This document shows positions 44,103 to 53,953 of a DNA stretch of 64,000 nucleotides, piece by piece. The stretch comes from Zobellia russellii (GTDB taxonomy: Bacteria > Bacteroidota > Bacteroidia > Flavobacteriales > Flavobacteriaceae). The stretch lies in the NCBI RefSeq assembly GCF_018728565.1, contig NZ_JACSOI010000004.1, positions 186,001 to 250,000 on the forward strand, read 5' to 3'. Numbering within the stretch: the first letter of the stretch is position 1; each line of letters starts with the position of its first letter. Both the position numbers and the translations under genes were made by a program. The notes beneath the pieces were generated by a model. It was not told the origin of the DNA, made no database searches, and saw only the letters and a program-made list of their open reading frames with translations.

Positions 44103-45209
44103 ATGGCTTTTAGAAATACATTTGAGCAATACGATTGGGATACCCTAGAGCATGAAATTTATGCCGTAACCGAAGCGGAGGTAGCTGCAGTTCTTAAAAA
44201 GGAACGTATTTCTTTGGACGATTTTAAAACATTGATTTCTCCAGCGGCCAAGCCTTTTTTAGAAGAAATGGCACAACGCAGCCATCAGCTGACGAAAAAG
44301 CGTTTTGGGAACACCATTCAGATGTATCTGCCCATGTATCTGTCCAATGAATGCCAGAACATTTGCACCTATTGCGGGTTTAGTATGACCAATAAAATTC
44401 CCCGTAAAACCTTAAGTGATGCCGAAATACTAAAAGAAGTAGCGCATATAAAAGAACTGGGCTATGACCATATTTTACTGGTAACGGGCGAAGCCAATAG
44501 AAAAGTAGGCGTGGCATATATCAAACATGCTATTGAGTTGATAAAGACACATTTCTCCAATATCAGTATGGAGGTCCAACCTATGGACCAAGAGGAGTAT
44601 GAGGAGTTGATAGCTGCGGGACTGTATGCCGTTTTGGTATATCAAGAAACGTATCATGAAGCCACTTACAAGGTGCATCACCCCAAAGGAAAAAAATCGA
44701 ATTTTAATTACCGATTGGATACCCCGGACCGTTTAGGAAAAGCGGGCATCCATAAAATAGGGTTGGGAGCCTTGTTTGGGTTGGAAGACTGGCGTGTAGA
44801 TAGTTTTTATACGGCCTTGCACTTAAAATACCTGCAAAAGACCTATTGGAAAACGAAGTACAGTATATCGTTTCCAAGGTTGAGACCACACCAAGGCGAT
44901 GTACAGCCAAAGGTAGAAATGACGGATGCGGATTTGGTTCAGTTAATTTGTGCTTACCGATTGCTAGATGAAGATGTGGAGCTATCCATGTCTACGCGCG
45001 AAAGTGAAACGTTCCGAAATAACATTATAAAATTGGGAATTACGTCTATCAGCGCGGAGTCTAAAACCAATCCGGGAGGTTATACTGCAGAACCGGAATC
45101 TTTGGAGCAATTTGAAATTTCGGATGAACGCTCTACGACGGAAATCCGGGAAATGATAAAAAAGCAGGGCTATGAGCCGGTTTTTAAAGATTGGGAAATT
45201 TTTGCTTGA
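44103..45209 (+). CDS. thiH: 2-iminoacetate synthase ThiH
   Basis: A 368-residue radical SAM enzyme that cleaves tyrosine to dehydroglycine for ThiG. The cluster motif is CQNICTYCGFSM (CxxxCxxC). EVQPMDQEEYEEL, YQETYHEATY, IGLGALFGLEDWRVD, SISFPRLRP and STRESETFRNNIIKLGITSISAESKTNPGGY are typical ThiH segments. It is the last gene of the operon, 10 nt after thiG, and converges with an RluA gene 18 nt away, so no separate terminator space exists. Confidence 0.96.
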   Translation: MAFRNTFEQYDWDTLEHEIYAVTEAEVAAVLKKERISLDDFKTLISPAAKPFLEEMAQRSHQLTKKRFGNTIQMYLPMYLSNECQNICTYCGFSMTNKIPRKTLSDAEILKEVAHIKELGYDHILLVTGEANRKVGVAYIKHAIELIKTHFSNISMEVQPMDQEEYEELIAAGLYAVLVYQETYHEATYKVHHPKGKKSNFNYRLDTPDRLGKAGIHKIGLGALFGLEDWRVDSFYTALHLKYLQKTYWKTKYSISFPRLRPHQGDVQPKVEMTDADLVQLICAYRLLDEDVELSMSTRESETFRNNIIKLGITSISAESKTNPGGYTAEPESLEQFEISDERSTTEIREMIKKQGYEPVFKDWEIFA

Positions 45210-45227
45210 TTCGTATGCAATTCCAAT

Positions 45228-46100
45228 CTAAAGCGTACCGAATATTTTTGTAAACCGTTCCGGTAAATCATCGGTTATACGGATTTTCACATCCGTAAAT
45301 GGGTGAATGAATTCTAGGGAATATGCATGAAGGTAAAGTCCTTTTCCCTTTAAAATAAAACCTTCTTTGCCATAAGTTTGATCTCCAAGAATAGGGTTGT
45401 CTAGGGAAGCCAGATGTTTCCGTAGCTGATGGCGTCTTCCGGTTTTGGGGTCCAGTTTCACTAGATTTAGGGTTCCGTATTTTTTGGACGCAACGGACTG
45501 GACAATCTCAAAATGACTTTCGGCAACCTTACTATCAATAGGGCTGGTAATTATCCCAGAAGGAGGCATTGTTCCAATGGTTACCGCATAATAGGTTTTC
45601 TTGATTTTCTTATCCTCAAAAAGTTGGTTGAGCTTACGAATGGCACTTCCTGTCTTTCCTGTCAATAACACTCCGGTTGTAGCATAATCCAAACGGTGTA
45701 CGGGTTGGGGTTTAGTAGTATCTGGCAACGTGCTAGGTTGTAGGTTCTGAGGCAAAGCATGGGCAATAGTTTTAAAACCGTTGCCACTTACCAAAATGCC
45801 ACCCGGTTTATGAATTAGGGCCAGATAGTCATCCTCATAAATAACTTTTAGGTCAAAAATGAGTTTTTTTCCTTGGGAAGTTTCGGTCGTTACCTTCAAG
45901 GTAATGTTTTCACCTCCTTTAATATAGGTGCCCGTAGAAGCTATTATCCCGTTAACGGTAACTAACTTTTTTTTAAGTACTTTTTTTAAAGCGGATTTTG
46001 TAGGCACGGAACTGAAAATACCCACCCCATACTCTTGAAGCCTTATGGGACCGGAAAGAGAAGGAACTTTATGGGTTTCTACGGTGGTGTTGTCTTGCAT
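45228..46100 (-). CDS. RluA family RNA pseudouridine synthase
   Basis: A 290-residue enzyme with an N-terminal S4-like RNA-binding segment (LKKVLKKKLVTVNGIIASTGTYI) and a pseudouridine synthase domain with the catalytic HRLDYATTGVLL motif, YYAVTIG, LDPKTGRRHQLRKHLA and LGDQTYG. RluA-family enzymes isomerise uridine in rRNA or tRNA; the target position is not evident. Single gene convergent with thiH. Confidence 0.88.
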   Translation of the reverse strand: MQDNTTVETHKVPSLSGPIRLQEYGVGIFSSVPTKSALKKVLKKKLVTVNGIIASTGTYIKGGENITLKVTTETSQGKKLIFDLKVIYEDDYLALIHKPGGILVSGNGFKTIAHALPQNLQPSTLPDTTKPQPVHRLDYATTGVLLTGKTGSAIRKLNQLFEDKKIKKTYYAVTIGTMPPSGIITSPIDSKVAESHFEIVQSVASKKYGTLNLVKLDPKTGRRHQLRKHLASLDNPILGDQTYGKEGFILKGKGLYLHAYSLEFIHPFTDVKIRITDDLPERFTKIFGTL

Positions 46101-46166
46101 GGTGCGGCTAAAAAGTAAAAATAGATAAAATCAATTTTTAAATAGCAAGCTAACCTTTCTCTTTTA

Positions 46167-46493
46167 TTAATGAGAAACCACTTTTAGGCCAATAATAGAA
46201 CCGATTAAAGTAGTGAGGAAAAATATACGAAGCAGGGATGCTGGTTCCTTAAAGACCAAAACACCCATTAACACGGTGCCCACGGCTCCAATGCCCGTCC
46301 AAACCGCATAGGCGGTCCCAATGGGTAAATGTTGGGTAACTTTCACCAAAAGCCCCATACTTAGGGCAAGGGTGATTATGAAACCCAAATACCATAGATA
46401 CATTTCATTACCTGATGCTTCTTTAGCCTTTCCCAAGCAAAAAGCAAAAGCTACTTCAAAAAGGCCGGCTATAACTAGGAGAATCCAGTTCAT
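46167..46493 (-). CDS. small multidrug resistance (SMR) family exporter, SugE/Gdx type
   Basis: A 108-residue inner-membrane protein with four segments. The ATG at 46493 (MNWILLVIAGLFEVAFAFCLGKA) gives the standard SMR start, with the membrane-embedded Glu (Glu13) at the usual place; the longer frame adds 14 non-homologous residues. GTAYAVWTGIGAVGTVLMG is the core motif shared by Gdx and Qac types. SugE/Gdx members export guanidinium, others quaternary ammonium compounds; the start MNWILLVIAGLFEV favours SugE. The Crp/Fnr regulator gene is 66 nt upstream on the same strand. Confidence 0.85.
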   Translation of the reverse strand: MNWILLVIAGLFEVAFAFCLGKAKEASGNEMYLWYLGFIITLALSMGLLVKVTQHLPIGTAYAVWTGIGAVGTVLMGVLVFKEPASLLRIFFLTTLIGSIIGLKVVSH

Positions 46494-46559
46494 TTCTTTT
46501 TTATGTAAAAGTCGGGGATTGAACTGAGGAATCATTTTACAAATGATAAAAAAGAAAGG

Positions 46560-47123
46560 CTATTTTATTTCTGCCCGTATTCTGCTTAAACTCACTTGCG
46601 TGATGCCCAAATAAGAAGCTATATGCCCCAATTGTACCCGTTTAATAAGGTCCGGGGAATTTTTTAGGAGCGATGCATACCTTTCCGTAGCATTTTTAAA
46701 CTGAAGAAATATAAGACGTTCTTCCGTTTTAATTAGTTCTTGTTCGGCAAATTTCCGGCCCCAGTTTGCAATATGGATGTCTTGATCATAGAGCTTCTGC
46801 AAATCTTGTGTTTTCAGTTCATAGAGCTCGCAATTTTCTAAGAGTTCAATGTCTTCATAGCCTTTTTCAAGGGCAACATAACTTTTCATGGAGATAATGG
46901 TATCACCTTCAGCACCAAACCAAAAAGTAACCTCCTGGTCCGCCAAGTTGGAAAAGGCCCGGACAATTCCTTTTTTAATAAAATAAATACTCGTTTCAAT
47001 TTTTTCGGCCTTTAAAAGAATGTGCCCTTTGGGATAGGCCACCTCCGTAATGTGCTTTTTAAGGGATTCTCTAGAATCTTGTGGCAGCGGGTAAATCCTG
47101 TTTATTATTTCGTCAATTTTCAT
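46560..47123 (-). CDS. Crp/Fnr family transcriptional regulator
   Basis: A 187-residue regulator: an N-terminal cyclic-nucleotide-binding-like barrel (PKGHILLKAEKIETSIYFIKKGIVRAF, read in parts, and TFWFGAEGDTI) and a C-terminal helix-turn-helix (QLGHIASYLGITQVSLSRIRAEI). This subtype is common in flavobacteria and its ligand is unknown. It lacks the Cys cluster of Fnr. It precedes the SMR exporter on the same strand and may control it. Confidence 0.88.
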   Translation of the reverse strand: MKIDEIINRIYPLPQDSRESLKKHITEVAYPKGHILLKAEKIETSIYFIKKGIVRAFSNLADQEVTFWFGAEGDTIISMKSYVALEKGYEDIELLENCELYELKTQDLQKLYDQDIHIANWGRKFAEQELIKTEERLIFLQFKNATERYASLLKNSPDLIKRVQLGHIASYLGITQVSLSRIRAEIK

Positions 47124-47201
47124 TGAAGGGCCTTTTGGCGAGCGTGGTGAATAGAGGTAATTTTCAATTCAAATTTACGAACTAGGACAATAGTATTTCT
47201 A

Positions 47202-48116
47202 TCAATTAAATGAAATCCTAAACTTTGAAGGTGAAAGATTTGTCTTGGCCTTGAACAGTTTGCTAAAGGATTGCGAATGTTCAAACCCCAGTTCATAGGC
47301 AATTTCACTCACGGATAGGTCTGTTGAGGATAATTTTTCCTTAGCCTTTGCAATGAGTTTTTCATGAATATGTTGTTGGGTATTTAAACCTGTCAGGTTT
47401 TTAAGGAGTCCGCTAAGGTAATTAGGGGAGAGATGTAATGCAGAGGCTACGTTTTGAACCGTGGGTAGCCCCTTTTCGCCTAACGTGTTATCGTCAATAT
47501 AGTGGTTTAGAACTTCTTCCAATCGCATTAGAACTTCATGGTTGTTTTTCTTTCTGGTAATGAATTGGCGCTCATAGAACCTTTCGGAATAGCTAAGTAA
47601 CAGTTCTATTTGTGCTATAATAATATTTTGGCTGAAATTATCGATGTTATCTTCAATCTCCCGCTTAATGTTTTGCATAATACCTTCCAGTAGACTTTCC
47701 TCTTTTTCGGACATAAAAAGCGCCTCGTTTATCGCATAGTCGAAAAAATCATATTGTTTAATAGTTTTAGCGAGAGACGTATTCCAGATATAATCTTGAT
47801 GTATAAGGAGTAGCCATCCGGATGGATTCAAATTTTTCTTGTTGTTGGGTTCCACACGCAATAGCTGCCTTGGCGCAATAAAGGATAGTATACCATTATC
47901 AAAATCATATTCCTTTTGTCCGTATCGTAACGGACCAACATTTCTTTTTATGCCTATGGAATAGAAATTAAAGAGCCATAGCTCTCCAATGTGTTCTGGA
48001 AGAATTTTGGTTAGCCCGTAATCAATTAAACTCACCAAAGGGTGATGAGGGCTAGACAGCCCTCTTATTTTATGAAATTCACTAATGGTTTCTATTTTCC
48101 GAACGTTGGTTTTCAT
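47202..48116 (-). CDS. AraC family transcriptional regulator
   Basis: A 304-residue regulator with an N-terminal sensor region (GLTKILPEHIGELWLFNFYSIGIKR, FDNGILSFIAPRQLLRV) and a C-terminal double HTH (TVQNVASALHLSPNYLSGLLKNLTG and LSVSEIAYELGFEHSQSFSKLFKAKTNLSPSKFR, read in parts). The ATG at 48116 is chosen because the longer frame to 48236 lies inside the upstream SDR gene and is not AraC-like. It starts 13 nt after the SDR stop, so the two form an operon and the regulator probably controls the SDR. Confidence 0.88.
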   Translation of the reverse strand: MKTNVRKIETISEFHKIRGLSSPHHPLVSLIDYGLTKILPEHIGELWLFNFYSIGIKRNVGPLRYGQKEYDFDNGILSFIAPRQLLRVEPNNKKNLNPSGWLLLIHQDYIWNTSLAKTIKQYDFFDYAINEALFMSEKEESLLEGIMQNIKREIEDNIDNFSQNIIIAQIELLLSYSERFYERQFITRKKNNHEVLMRLEEVLNHYIDDNTLGEKGLPTVQNVASALHLSPNYLSGLLKNLTGLNTQQHIHEKLIAKAKEKLSSTDLSVSEIAYELGFEHSQSFSKLFKAKTNLSPSKFRISFN

Positions 48117-48129
48117 TGTTATGTAATTA

Positions 48130-48891
48130 TTAGAGCAGCATACCCCCGGAGACCTCCAAACGTTGACCGTTGATCCAACGGGCATCTTCCGTACAGAGGA
48201 AAGCCACAACTCCACCAATATCTTCAGGTTCTCCAACTTTACCTAAGGCGGTAATATTGGCAATGGTTTGTCTTTTTTCATCATCATCCCTGTTCGTACC
48301 GCCCCCAAAATCGGTAGCAATGGCACCCGGGGCAACAATGTTAGCTGTAATTTTTCTTGGTCCTAATTCCTTGGCCAGATAGCGCGTTAATACTTCAACG
48401 GCTCCCTTCATACAGGCATATGCCGATGCACCGGGAAATGAAAACCGGGTCAAACCTGATGATATGTTAATGATACGCCCTCCGTCATTTATAAATAATA
48501 AGGCCTTTTGGGTCAAGAAATACACACCTTTAAAGTGAATGTTCATTTGCTCGTCAAACTGTTCCTCAGTCGTGTCAGTGATAGGGTTGTATAATCCGGT
48601 ACCAGCATTGTTTATAAGAAAATCGAAATTTGGATTGCCGTATTCCTCAGTTAGATAAGCGGATAACCGATTGAAAAATCTTCCAAACTCTTTGGTGTTG
48701 CTCGTATCCAATTGAAAGGCTTTAGCCTTTTGACCAATCTTTTCAATTTCGGAAACCACCTCATTGGCAGCCTGTTCATTGGTGTGATAGGTGATGATAA
48801 CATCTATCCCTTTTTTTGAAATATTGATGGCCATATCCTTACCCAGCCCACGGCTTCCACCGGTTACTAATGCGATTTTAGTCTTTTTCAT
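48130..48891 (-). CDS. short-chain dehydrogenase/reductase
   Basis: A 253-residue classical SDR. ATG at 48891 (MKKTKIALVTGGSRGLGKDMA) is used; the longer frame adds 8 residues. Cofactor motif TGGSRGLG, NNAG, catalytic Ser in NISSG, YACMKG (Tyr-x-x-x-Lys) and GRRIINIS-type segment. C-terminal VGEPEDIGGVVAFLCTEDARWINGQRLEVSGG is typical of SDR oxidoreductases near the FabG/glucose dehydrogenase group. Substrate unknown. First gene of a two-gene operon with the AraC regulator. Confidence 0.88.
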   Translation of the reverse strand: MKKTKIALVTGGSRGLGKDMAINISKKGIDVIITYHTNEQAANEVVSEIEKIGQKAKAFQLDTSNTKEFGRFFNRLSAYLTEEYGNPNFDFLINNAGTGLYNPITDTTEEQFDEQMNIHFKGVYFLTQKALLFINDGGRIINISSGLTRFSFPGASAYACMKGAVEVLTRYLAKELGPRKITANIVAPGAIATDFGGGTNRDDDEKRQTIANITALGKVGEPEDIGGVVAFLCTEDARWINGQRLEVSGGMLL

Positions 48892-49033
48892 AGTCGCTAA
48901 ATTTTGTTTGCACAAAGTTCAGTACAATTCATAGGGTAAGTGTAGCAAAATCTATGGTTATTGTATCCAAATGCAACACTAAAACAGAGTTTACGACCTA
49001 TTTCTAAAAGGTTAACCTCTTATAATTGCGGTG

Positions 49034-50626
49034 CTATTTCTCCTCAACATTCCAAATTCCGTTAAGGGAATACAGGTTCGTGTCGGTAATGTTCAAGTTT
49101 CCGTCATTGGCAAATAAGGAAACGGTATCAAACTTTTCCGTAGGAAAGAAAATATCCGTAAAATTCAGTTCTCCGTCATTAAGAAATAATTCTAGGGACG
49201 AAACGTCAACAAAGAGCTGTATTTTTAAGGTATCGTCTTTAAGGCTAAACGGCGCGGAATGTTTTTTACTGAAAAAGTCTTCGGAAAACTTGGTGGTACT
49301 GGAGTTGGTCCGATCTACATATAGTTTTTCTTCGGCCCTATCAAAAGTGATTACCAGATTTTCTCCAAGTCCGTTTTTTAGTTCAATTCCAAAGGATTGA
49401 GCAGTAGTTTCCTTTAAGTCAATATCCATCACAATTTCAAATTGCGAGGGGGAAAAAGAGCCTTCCAATGCATGTGTACCTTCTACTTTAAAAGAGTCTA
49501 AGGAAACGGAATCCTTTCGTAAACTCTGCGTTTCTTGAGCAGGAATGCTCAAAAGACTGTAGTCCGTATTGTTTTTTACCAGTTGTAGTTCTCGTGGAAG
49601 CGTCATAGCACTTCTCCATTTTTCCGTGGGTACGATTTGGGCGTATTGCCAATTGGACATCCAACCAATGCCCAGTATTCTCCCGTCGTTTTCCGGTATA
49701 TTGTTCCAGGTTACAAAGGCATAATTGTCCGCACCCCAATCCAACCATTTTTGGTCTTTTATATCACTTTTAAAATCTTTGCCATCAAAATCCCCTATAA
49801 AATAAGATGTGGCGGTTCCGCCATTGGGAGCATCTTTTTGGATGCTTACGATAAGCGCCCATTTTTCTTCATCCGTGCCTTTAACTTTTATAGGAAACAG
49901 ATCGGGACATTCCCACAATCGGGTATCGCCTTCAATACCAAAGTCGGAAAGGAAACTCCAATCAATAAGGTTTGGCGATGCATAGAATTTAACCTTATCG
50001 TAGGCGGCCAAGGTTAGAATCCATTTTTGCGATTTCTCGTGCCACACGACTTTTGGGTCTCTAAAATCTTTAATTTTCTCCGTATTCGGAATTACGGGAT
50101 TTTGCTCGTATTTGGTCCATTTTGTGCCTTCATCTAGGCTATATGCTATACTTTGGGTCTGAAAATCGTTAGTTTTTTCTTTTTCTCCCGCCATATTATG
50201 ATGCGTAAATGTAGCAACGATAGGAGGATTCTCTTTGGTACCGAAGCCCGAAGTATTGTTCAGGTCCACCACGGCACCCCCGGAAAAAATAAGACCTAAA
50301 GAATCTGGGTACAATGCAATGGGCAAGTGTTCCCAATGAACCATATCCTTAGATTCAGCATGGCCCCAATGCATTGGTCCCCACACGGTACTATCTGGGT
50401 AATACTGATAAAAAAGGTGGTATTTGCCCTTGTAGTAGAACATTCCGTTGGGGTCGTTCATCCAATTGGCTTCTGGGGTAAAATGAAATTGTGGCCGGTG
50501 CTTTTCTTGATATACATCCGATATTTCCGGGCTGGAATTTTCCTTAACCTTAGGTTCGTCCTTACAACCTAAGGATAAGCTAAAAGTTAGAAAGGCCAAA
50601 AGCGAAAAATAGATAAGATTTTTCAT
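49034..50626 (-). CDS. GH32 family fructan hydrolase (levanase/inulinase-like), lipoprotein
   Basis: A 530-residue exo- or endo-fructosidase with a lipobox (LSLGC, Cys21). GH32 motifs: WMNDPNG with nucleophile Asp58, FRDPKV with Asp190, and WECPDLF with acid/base Glu239. The N-terminal five-bladed propeller is followed by the usual beta-sandwich. It hydrolyses beta-fructosyl linkages of levan, inulin or sucrose. It has no SusC/SusD, fructokinase or transporter beside it in this window, so it stands alone. The 620 nt upstream (50627-51247) hold its promoter. Confidence 0.92.
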   Translation of the reverse strand: MKNLIYFSLLAFLTFSLSLGCKDEPKVKENSSPEISDVYQEKHRPQFHFTPEANWMNDPNGMFYYKGKYHLFYQYYPDSTVWGPMHWGHAESKDMVHWEHLPIALYPDSLGLIFSGGAVVDLNNTSGFGTKENPPIVATFTHHNMAGEKEKTNDFQTQSIAYSLDEGTKWTKYEQNPVIPNTEKIKDFRDPKVVWHEKSQKWILTLAAYDKVKFYASPNLIDWSFLSDFGIEGDTRLWECPDLFPIKVKGTDEEKWALIVSIQKDAPNGGTATSYFIGDFDGKDFKSDIKDQKWLDWGADNYAFVTWNNIPENDGRILGIGWMSNWQYAQIVPTEKWRSAMTLPRELQLVKNNTDYSLLSIPAQETQSLRKDSVSLDSFKVEGTHALEGSFSPSQFEIVMDIDLKETTAQSFGIELKNGLGENLVITFDRAEEKLYVDRTNSSTTKFSEDFFSKKHSAPFSLKDDTLKIQLFVDVSSLELFLNDGELNFTDIFFPTEKFDTVSLFANDGNLNITDTNLYSLNGIWNVEEK

Positions 50627-51247
50627 AGATATAAGTTGAGTTAGTTAAGTGTCGTAGTTTTAAGACTCCTAAATTTAAGCAATGAAGAGCGAATATAAAA
50701 TTAGAAAGTGCTCCTCATTAATTTTTATAATGAATGGGAGCTTATGAGCCATTTTTTAAAAGGGCTTTGGGCTGTCTTTAATCTAATCACTTTTATACGT
50801 GGTGGAAATGCGGTCCTAAATTTTTAAGGATGAATCCGGAGTGTGGTGTTATGGGGCATACCAATAGGACTTTGGCTTTTAGCAAAATAGAAGTCAATAA
50901 AACAGACAGGCTATCGGGACAATACATTTTTAGCTAATTCACAGGTTTACCACAGACCGTTGAGAGCATTGTCTTTTTAATTCCCTTGAATAAGATAACC
51001 TATCTGTTTGTTTATAGTTGAGCTATAAATAAACCGACAGGACTCCACTTTGGCTTCCCCCGAAACTCCGCAATGGTTTGTCCTGTCTGGTTTGGAATGT
51101 AATAATTGAGATTACTTCTTTGTTAGTTCCGATACCTTTTTTAAGATTTCATCGGAATGTTTTATTACATATGTACTAATTAATTGGTTGTTTATATTTA
51201 TAAAAGTTTGGTGTATTCTATTTAATTTTTAGGGTTTAAGTTCGCTT
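50627..51247. other. 620-bp non-coding spacer with an imperfect inverted repeat
   Basis: No open frame of useful length. The strongest structure is an inverted repeat at 50999-51041: 19-bp arms (CCTATCTGTTTGTTTATAG against a close reverse copy) with a 5-nt loop and about two real mismatches, no T-run on either side. CCTGTC-type heptamers recur nearby (51035-51041, 51080-51087, 50904-50909), which could be remains of a small mobile repeat or an operator. It lies between the GH32 start and the SnoaL gene stop. Confidence 0.4.
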
Positions 51248-51772
51248 CTATTCCAAAACAGGTGGTACTAAAGTATACCCCAGTTGCTGGAGTAGTTCTA
51301 GTTCATTATAGTACACCTCTTCTTGCATGAGCTTTCCTTTTTTGCTAAAAGAAGCGGTAACACAGCCTTTCAGTTCTATTTTTTTTCCTGTTGCAGGTGT
51401 TCCGCTAAAAACACCGGTATTGGATCCGTTCAGGGTCCAGTGGGTAAAAAGTTTTCGATCTTTCACTACCACTGTGTCTATGGTCATTTTTGCATCGGGG
51501 AAACCCGTAAAATAAACGTTCATAAGGGCCTGCATTTCACTTTGGTTATGAACTACTTTAATCCCGTTTTGAATACGGGTGTAGTTCTCTGTTACAATAG
51601 ATTTTAAACTATCCATGTCTTTTGCGTTCCATGATGCTTCTATGAAGTTGTTAAAGTTGGTTCGTATAAGGTCTTCCTGTGCGGAATACGTAGTAGCTTG
51701 AAGTTGGTTATTGTTTTTGCAGGACAACACTACCATTGTAAAGAGTGTTAGTAAGAGTCCAATGCGCTTCAT
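51248..51772 (-). CDS. SnoaL/nuclear transport factor 2-like lipoprotein
   Basis: A 174-residue protein with a lipobox (VVLSC, Cys18) and a cystatin-like alpha+beta cone: NFNNFIEASWNAKDMDSLKSIVTENYTRIQNGI, AKMTIDTVVVKDRKLFTHWTLNGSNTGVFSGTPATGKKIELKGC (read in parts). These resemble ester cyclase/SnoaL-like domains, which carry very diverse or no enzyme activity. It is a monocistronic gene with a 217-nt spacer to the histidine kinase on the other side. Function unknown. Confidence 0.78.
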   Translation of the reverse strand: MKRIGLLLTLFTMVVLSCKNNNQLQATTYSAQEDLIRTNFNNFIEASWNAKDMDSLKSIVTENYTRIQNGIKVVHNQSEMQALMNVYFTGFPDAKMTIDTVVVKDRKLFTHWTLNGSNTGVFSGTPATGKKIELKGCVTASFSKKGKLMQEEVYYNELELLQQLGYTLVPPVLE

Positions 51773-51989
51773 GCATACCTGTCTTATAAAAATTAATAAA
51801 TGAACTTGGGGTACTTAACACTTCAATTCGTGATGAAACTATATAATTTCAGCATGGGGCGTTCTCCAATGCGGACGAAACCCTAAAATTATTGTCCCAA
51901 CGTTCATTTCTATTTATCAAAGGGATTCTAACAAGTTTTATCGTATATTTAATCATTCTCATTTCCCTCGGTGAGTAGCACGCCAAACC

Positions 51990-53951
51990 ATGAGAACCAT
52001 TCTACCAAAAGTTGTTGCTTTCTGGGTCTTTTCTATTTTGAATTGCAGTATTATTTGTGCCCAAATTATAGGGTCCAACGGCAATTTTTCTTACAAAAAG
52101 GTATTTGTAGAAACCGATAATTTTGGAGCCTCCTACCTAGATACCCTAGAAAGAGCCTACCCATCCGCAAGACCGGATACCCTTAAGTTTTCCATTCTCA
52201 ATGACCTGGCCTATTATTGGCATACCCGGAACTTGAACAAGGCTTTGCAGTTTACCAAAGAAGGTCTACAGCTCACCAAAACCGGAAAGGATAGTGTCTG
52301 GGAAGGCCGTTTTCAGATTACGGAAGCTGCTATTTTGCTTCGTATGGAAAAATTGGATTCTGCCGAAAAAGTACTGGAAAGTGCACGTTGCAAAGTGCTG
52401 GAAAAAGACTTGCCCCACCTTAATACCCAATTGGGGTATGTGTACGAAAGACGCGGAAAACTGGGGAAAGCGGCAGATTATGCCTTGGAATGCCTGCGGT
52501 TGGGTGAAAAATTGAACGACAAAAGGGCTATTGCCATGGCTTATAGCGATCTAAGTAATCTGTTCTGGAAACAGTCCAAATTTAAAACAGGGCTGGAGTA
52601 CGGTCTAAAATCGTTGGCACTATATGAAGAACGGGGTATAAACGATCTGGATTATGATTTTACCCTCTTTGTGGTAGCCAATAATTATCTGGCGTTGGCG
52701 GACTATGAGCAGGCGCTCAACTATTTTCAGCATGCTATTGTTGTGGGGGAGCGTTATGGTTTTTATAATAATCTGAGTGATGTATATATGCTCCTGGTGG
52801 ACACCTATTCGTATTTAAACGAATTTGAAAAGGCAGAAGAAGCAGGCGTCAACGCCATAAAGTATGCGGAATTACTGGAGAATAATTTTCTTCTCATGCG
52901 AAGTTGGTTGGCCATTGGCAAACTAAAAAATCTGGAGGGTGAATACGCCAAAGCCGTTGAGTGTCTGGAAAAGTCCATCACTATTGCTACGGAAGATTTT
53001 GGCGATGCTTTTTTCTTGAGTCAGGCGTATGAAGCTTTGGGCAAGGCCCATGCGGGAAACCACCAATACAAAGAGGCCTATGCGGCCTTTGCCCGTTACG
53101 ATAAATACAAGGCCGATGTTTTTACCGCCGAGGCGGACAAAAGAACCTCGCAATTACGAACGGAGTTTGATGTGGCCGGTAAAGAAGATAGGATCCAATC
53201 CCAAGAAGCCCTTATTTCCAAACAAAAGACCACACAAAAGCTTACCGTGGTTATCCTGGCTTTGTTGTTGCTTCTTTTAATACTGTCCTACAAGGCCATT
53301 CAGAATAAGTTCAAGGTCAACAAAATATTACAGAAGCAGAATGAGGAAAAGGAATTTTTACTCAAGGAAATTCACCATAGGGTCAAGAATAATCTAGAGA
53401 CCGTTTCCAGTCTGCTGTCCCTTCAGGCGGCGCGTATAAATGATGAAGATGTGTTAAAGGCCATGCGCGAAAGTCAGTATAGGGTGCAAAGCATGGGTAT
53501 GATCCATCAAAAACTGTACACCGGTAAGAACTTGGCCGCGGTAGAAATGAAAGGGTATTTTCAACAGTTGGGCGAATATATCGTAGATGCCTTTGGCGCC
53601 AATGAAACCGTGTCTTTGGAGGTGGTTATGGAACCTATGGAACTAGATGTGGATATGGCCATTCCCATTGGGCTTATCGTAAACGAGCTGTTTACCAATT
53701 CTTTAAAATATGCTTTCCCCAACGGGCGAAAAGGAAAAATAAAAATCAGCCTAAGAGAGGAAGAGCAAATGTTACAATTAGATGTTAGGGATGATGGTAT
53801 CGGGAATTGGGGAGAAGGAGTTTCCCAGGGCACCGGATTCGGTACGCAGTTGGTAGATTTGCTCACCAAACAATTAGATGGTAAAATGGTACTCAACGTT
53901 AGTCAGGGAACTGCGGTATCCATTCAATTTCAACTACATAAAGCCGCTTGA
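51990..53951 (+). CDS. TPR-containing sensor histidine kinase (HisKA_2 type)
   Basis: A 653-residue kinase. Signal/anchor MRTILPKVVAFWVFSILNCSIICAQ; tetratricopeptide repeats at ~60-390 (NDLAYYWHTRNLNKALQFTKEGL, EKGRAADYAL-type helices), a membrane segment at ~415-435 (LTVVILALLLLLLILSYKAIQ in parts), a HisKA_2 dimerisation domain with phospho-acceptor His in LLKEIHHRVKNNLETVSSLLS, and a HATPase domain (NELFTNSLKYAFPNG, DDGIGNWGEG, GTGFGTQLV). The response regulator gene starts 2 nt after its stop, so they form a pair. TPRs on the sensing side suggest protein binding as the input. Confidence 0.92.
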   Translation: MRTILPKVVAFWVFSILNCSIICAQIIGSNGNFSYKKVFVETDNFGASYLDTLERAYPSARPDTLKFSILNDLAYYWHTRNLNKALQFTKEGLQLTKTGKDSVWEGRFQITEAAILLRMEKLDSAEKVLESARCKVLEKDLPHLNTQLGYVYERRGKLGKAADYALECLRLGEKLNDKRAIAMAYSDLSNLFWKQSKFKTGLEYGLKSLALYEERGINDLDYDFTLFVVANNYLALADYEQALNYFQHAIVVGERYGFYNNLSDVYMLLVDTYSYLNEFEKAEEAGVNAIKYAELLENNFLLMRSWLAIGKLKNLEGEYAKAVECLEKSITIATEDFGDAFFLSQAYEALGKAHAGNHQYKEAYAAFARYDKYKADVFTAEADKRTSQLRTEFDVAGKEDRIQSQEALISKQKTTQKLTVVILALLLLLLILSYKAIQNKFKVNKILQKQNEEKEFLLKEIHHRVKNNLETVSSLLSLQAARINDEDVLKAMRESQYRVQSMGMIHQKLYTGKNLAAVEMKGYFQQLGEYIVDAFGANETVSLEVVMEPMELDVDMAIPIGLIVNELFTNSLKYAFPNGRKGKIKISLREEEQMLQLDVRDDGIGNWGEGVSQGTGFGTQLVDLLTKQLDGKMVLNVSQGTAVSIQFQLHKAA

Positions 53952-53953
53952 TA

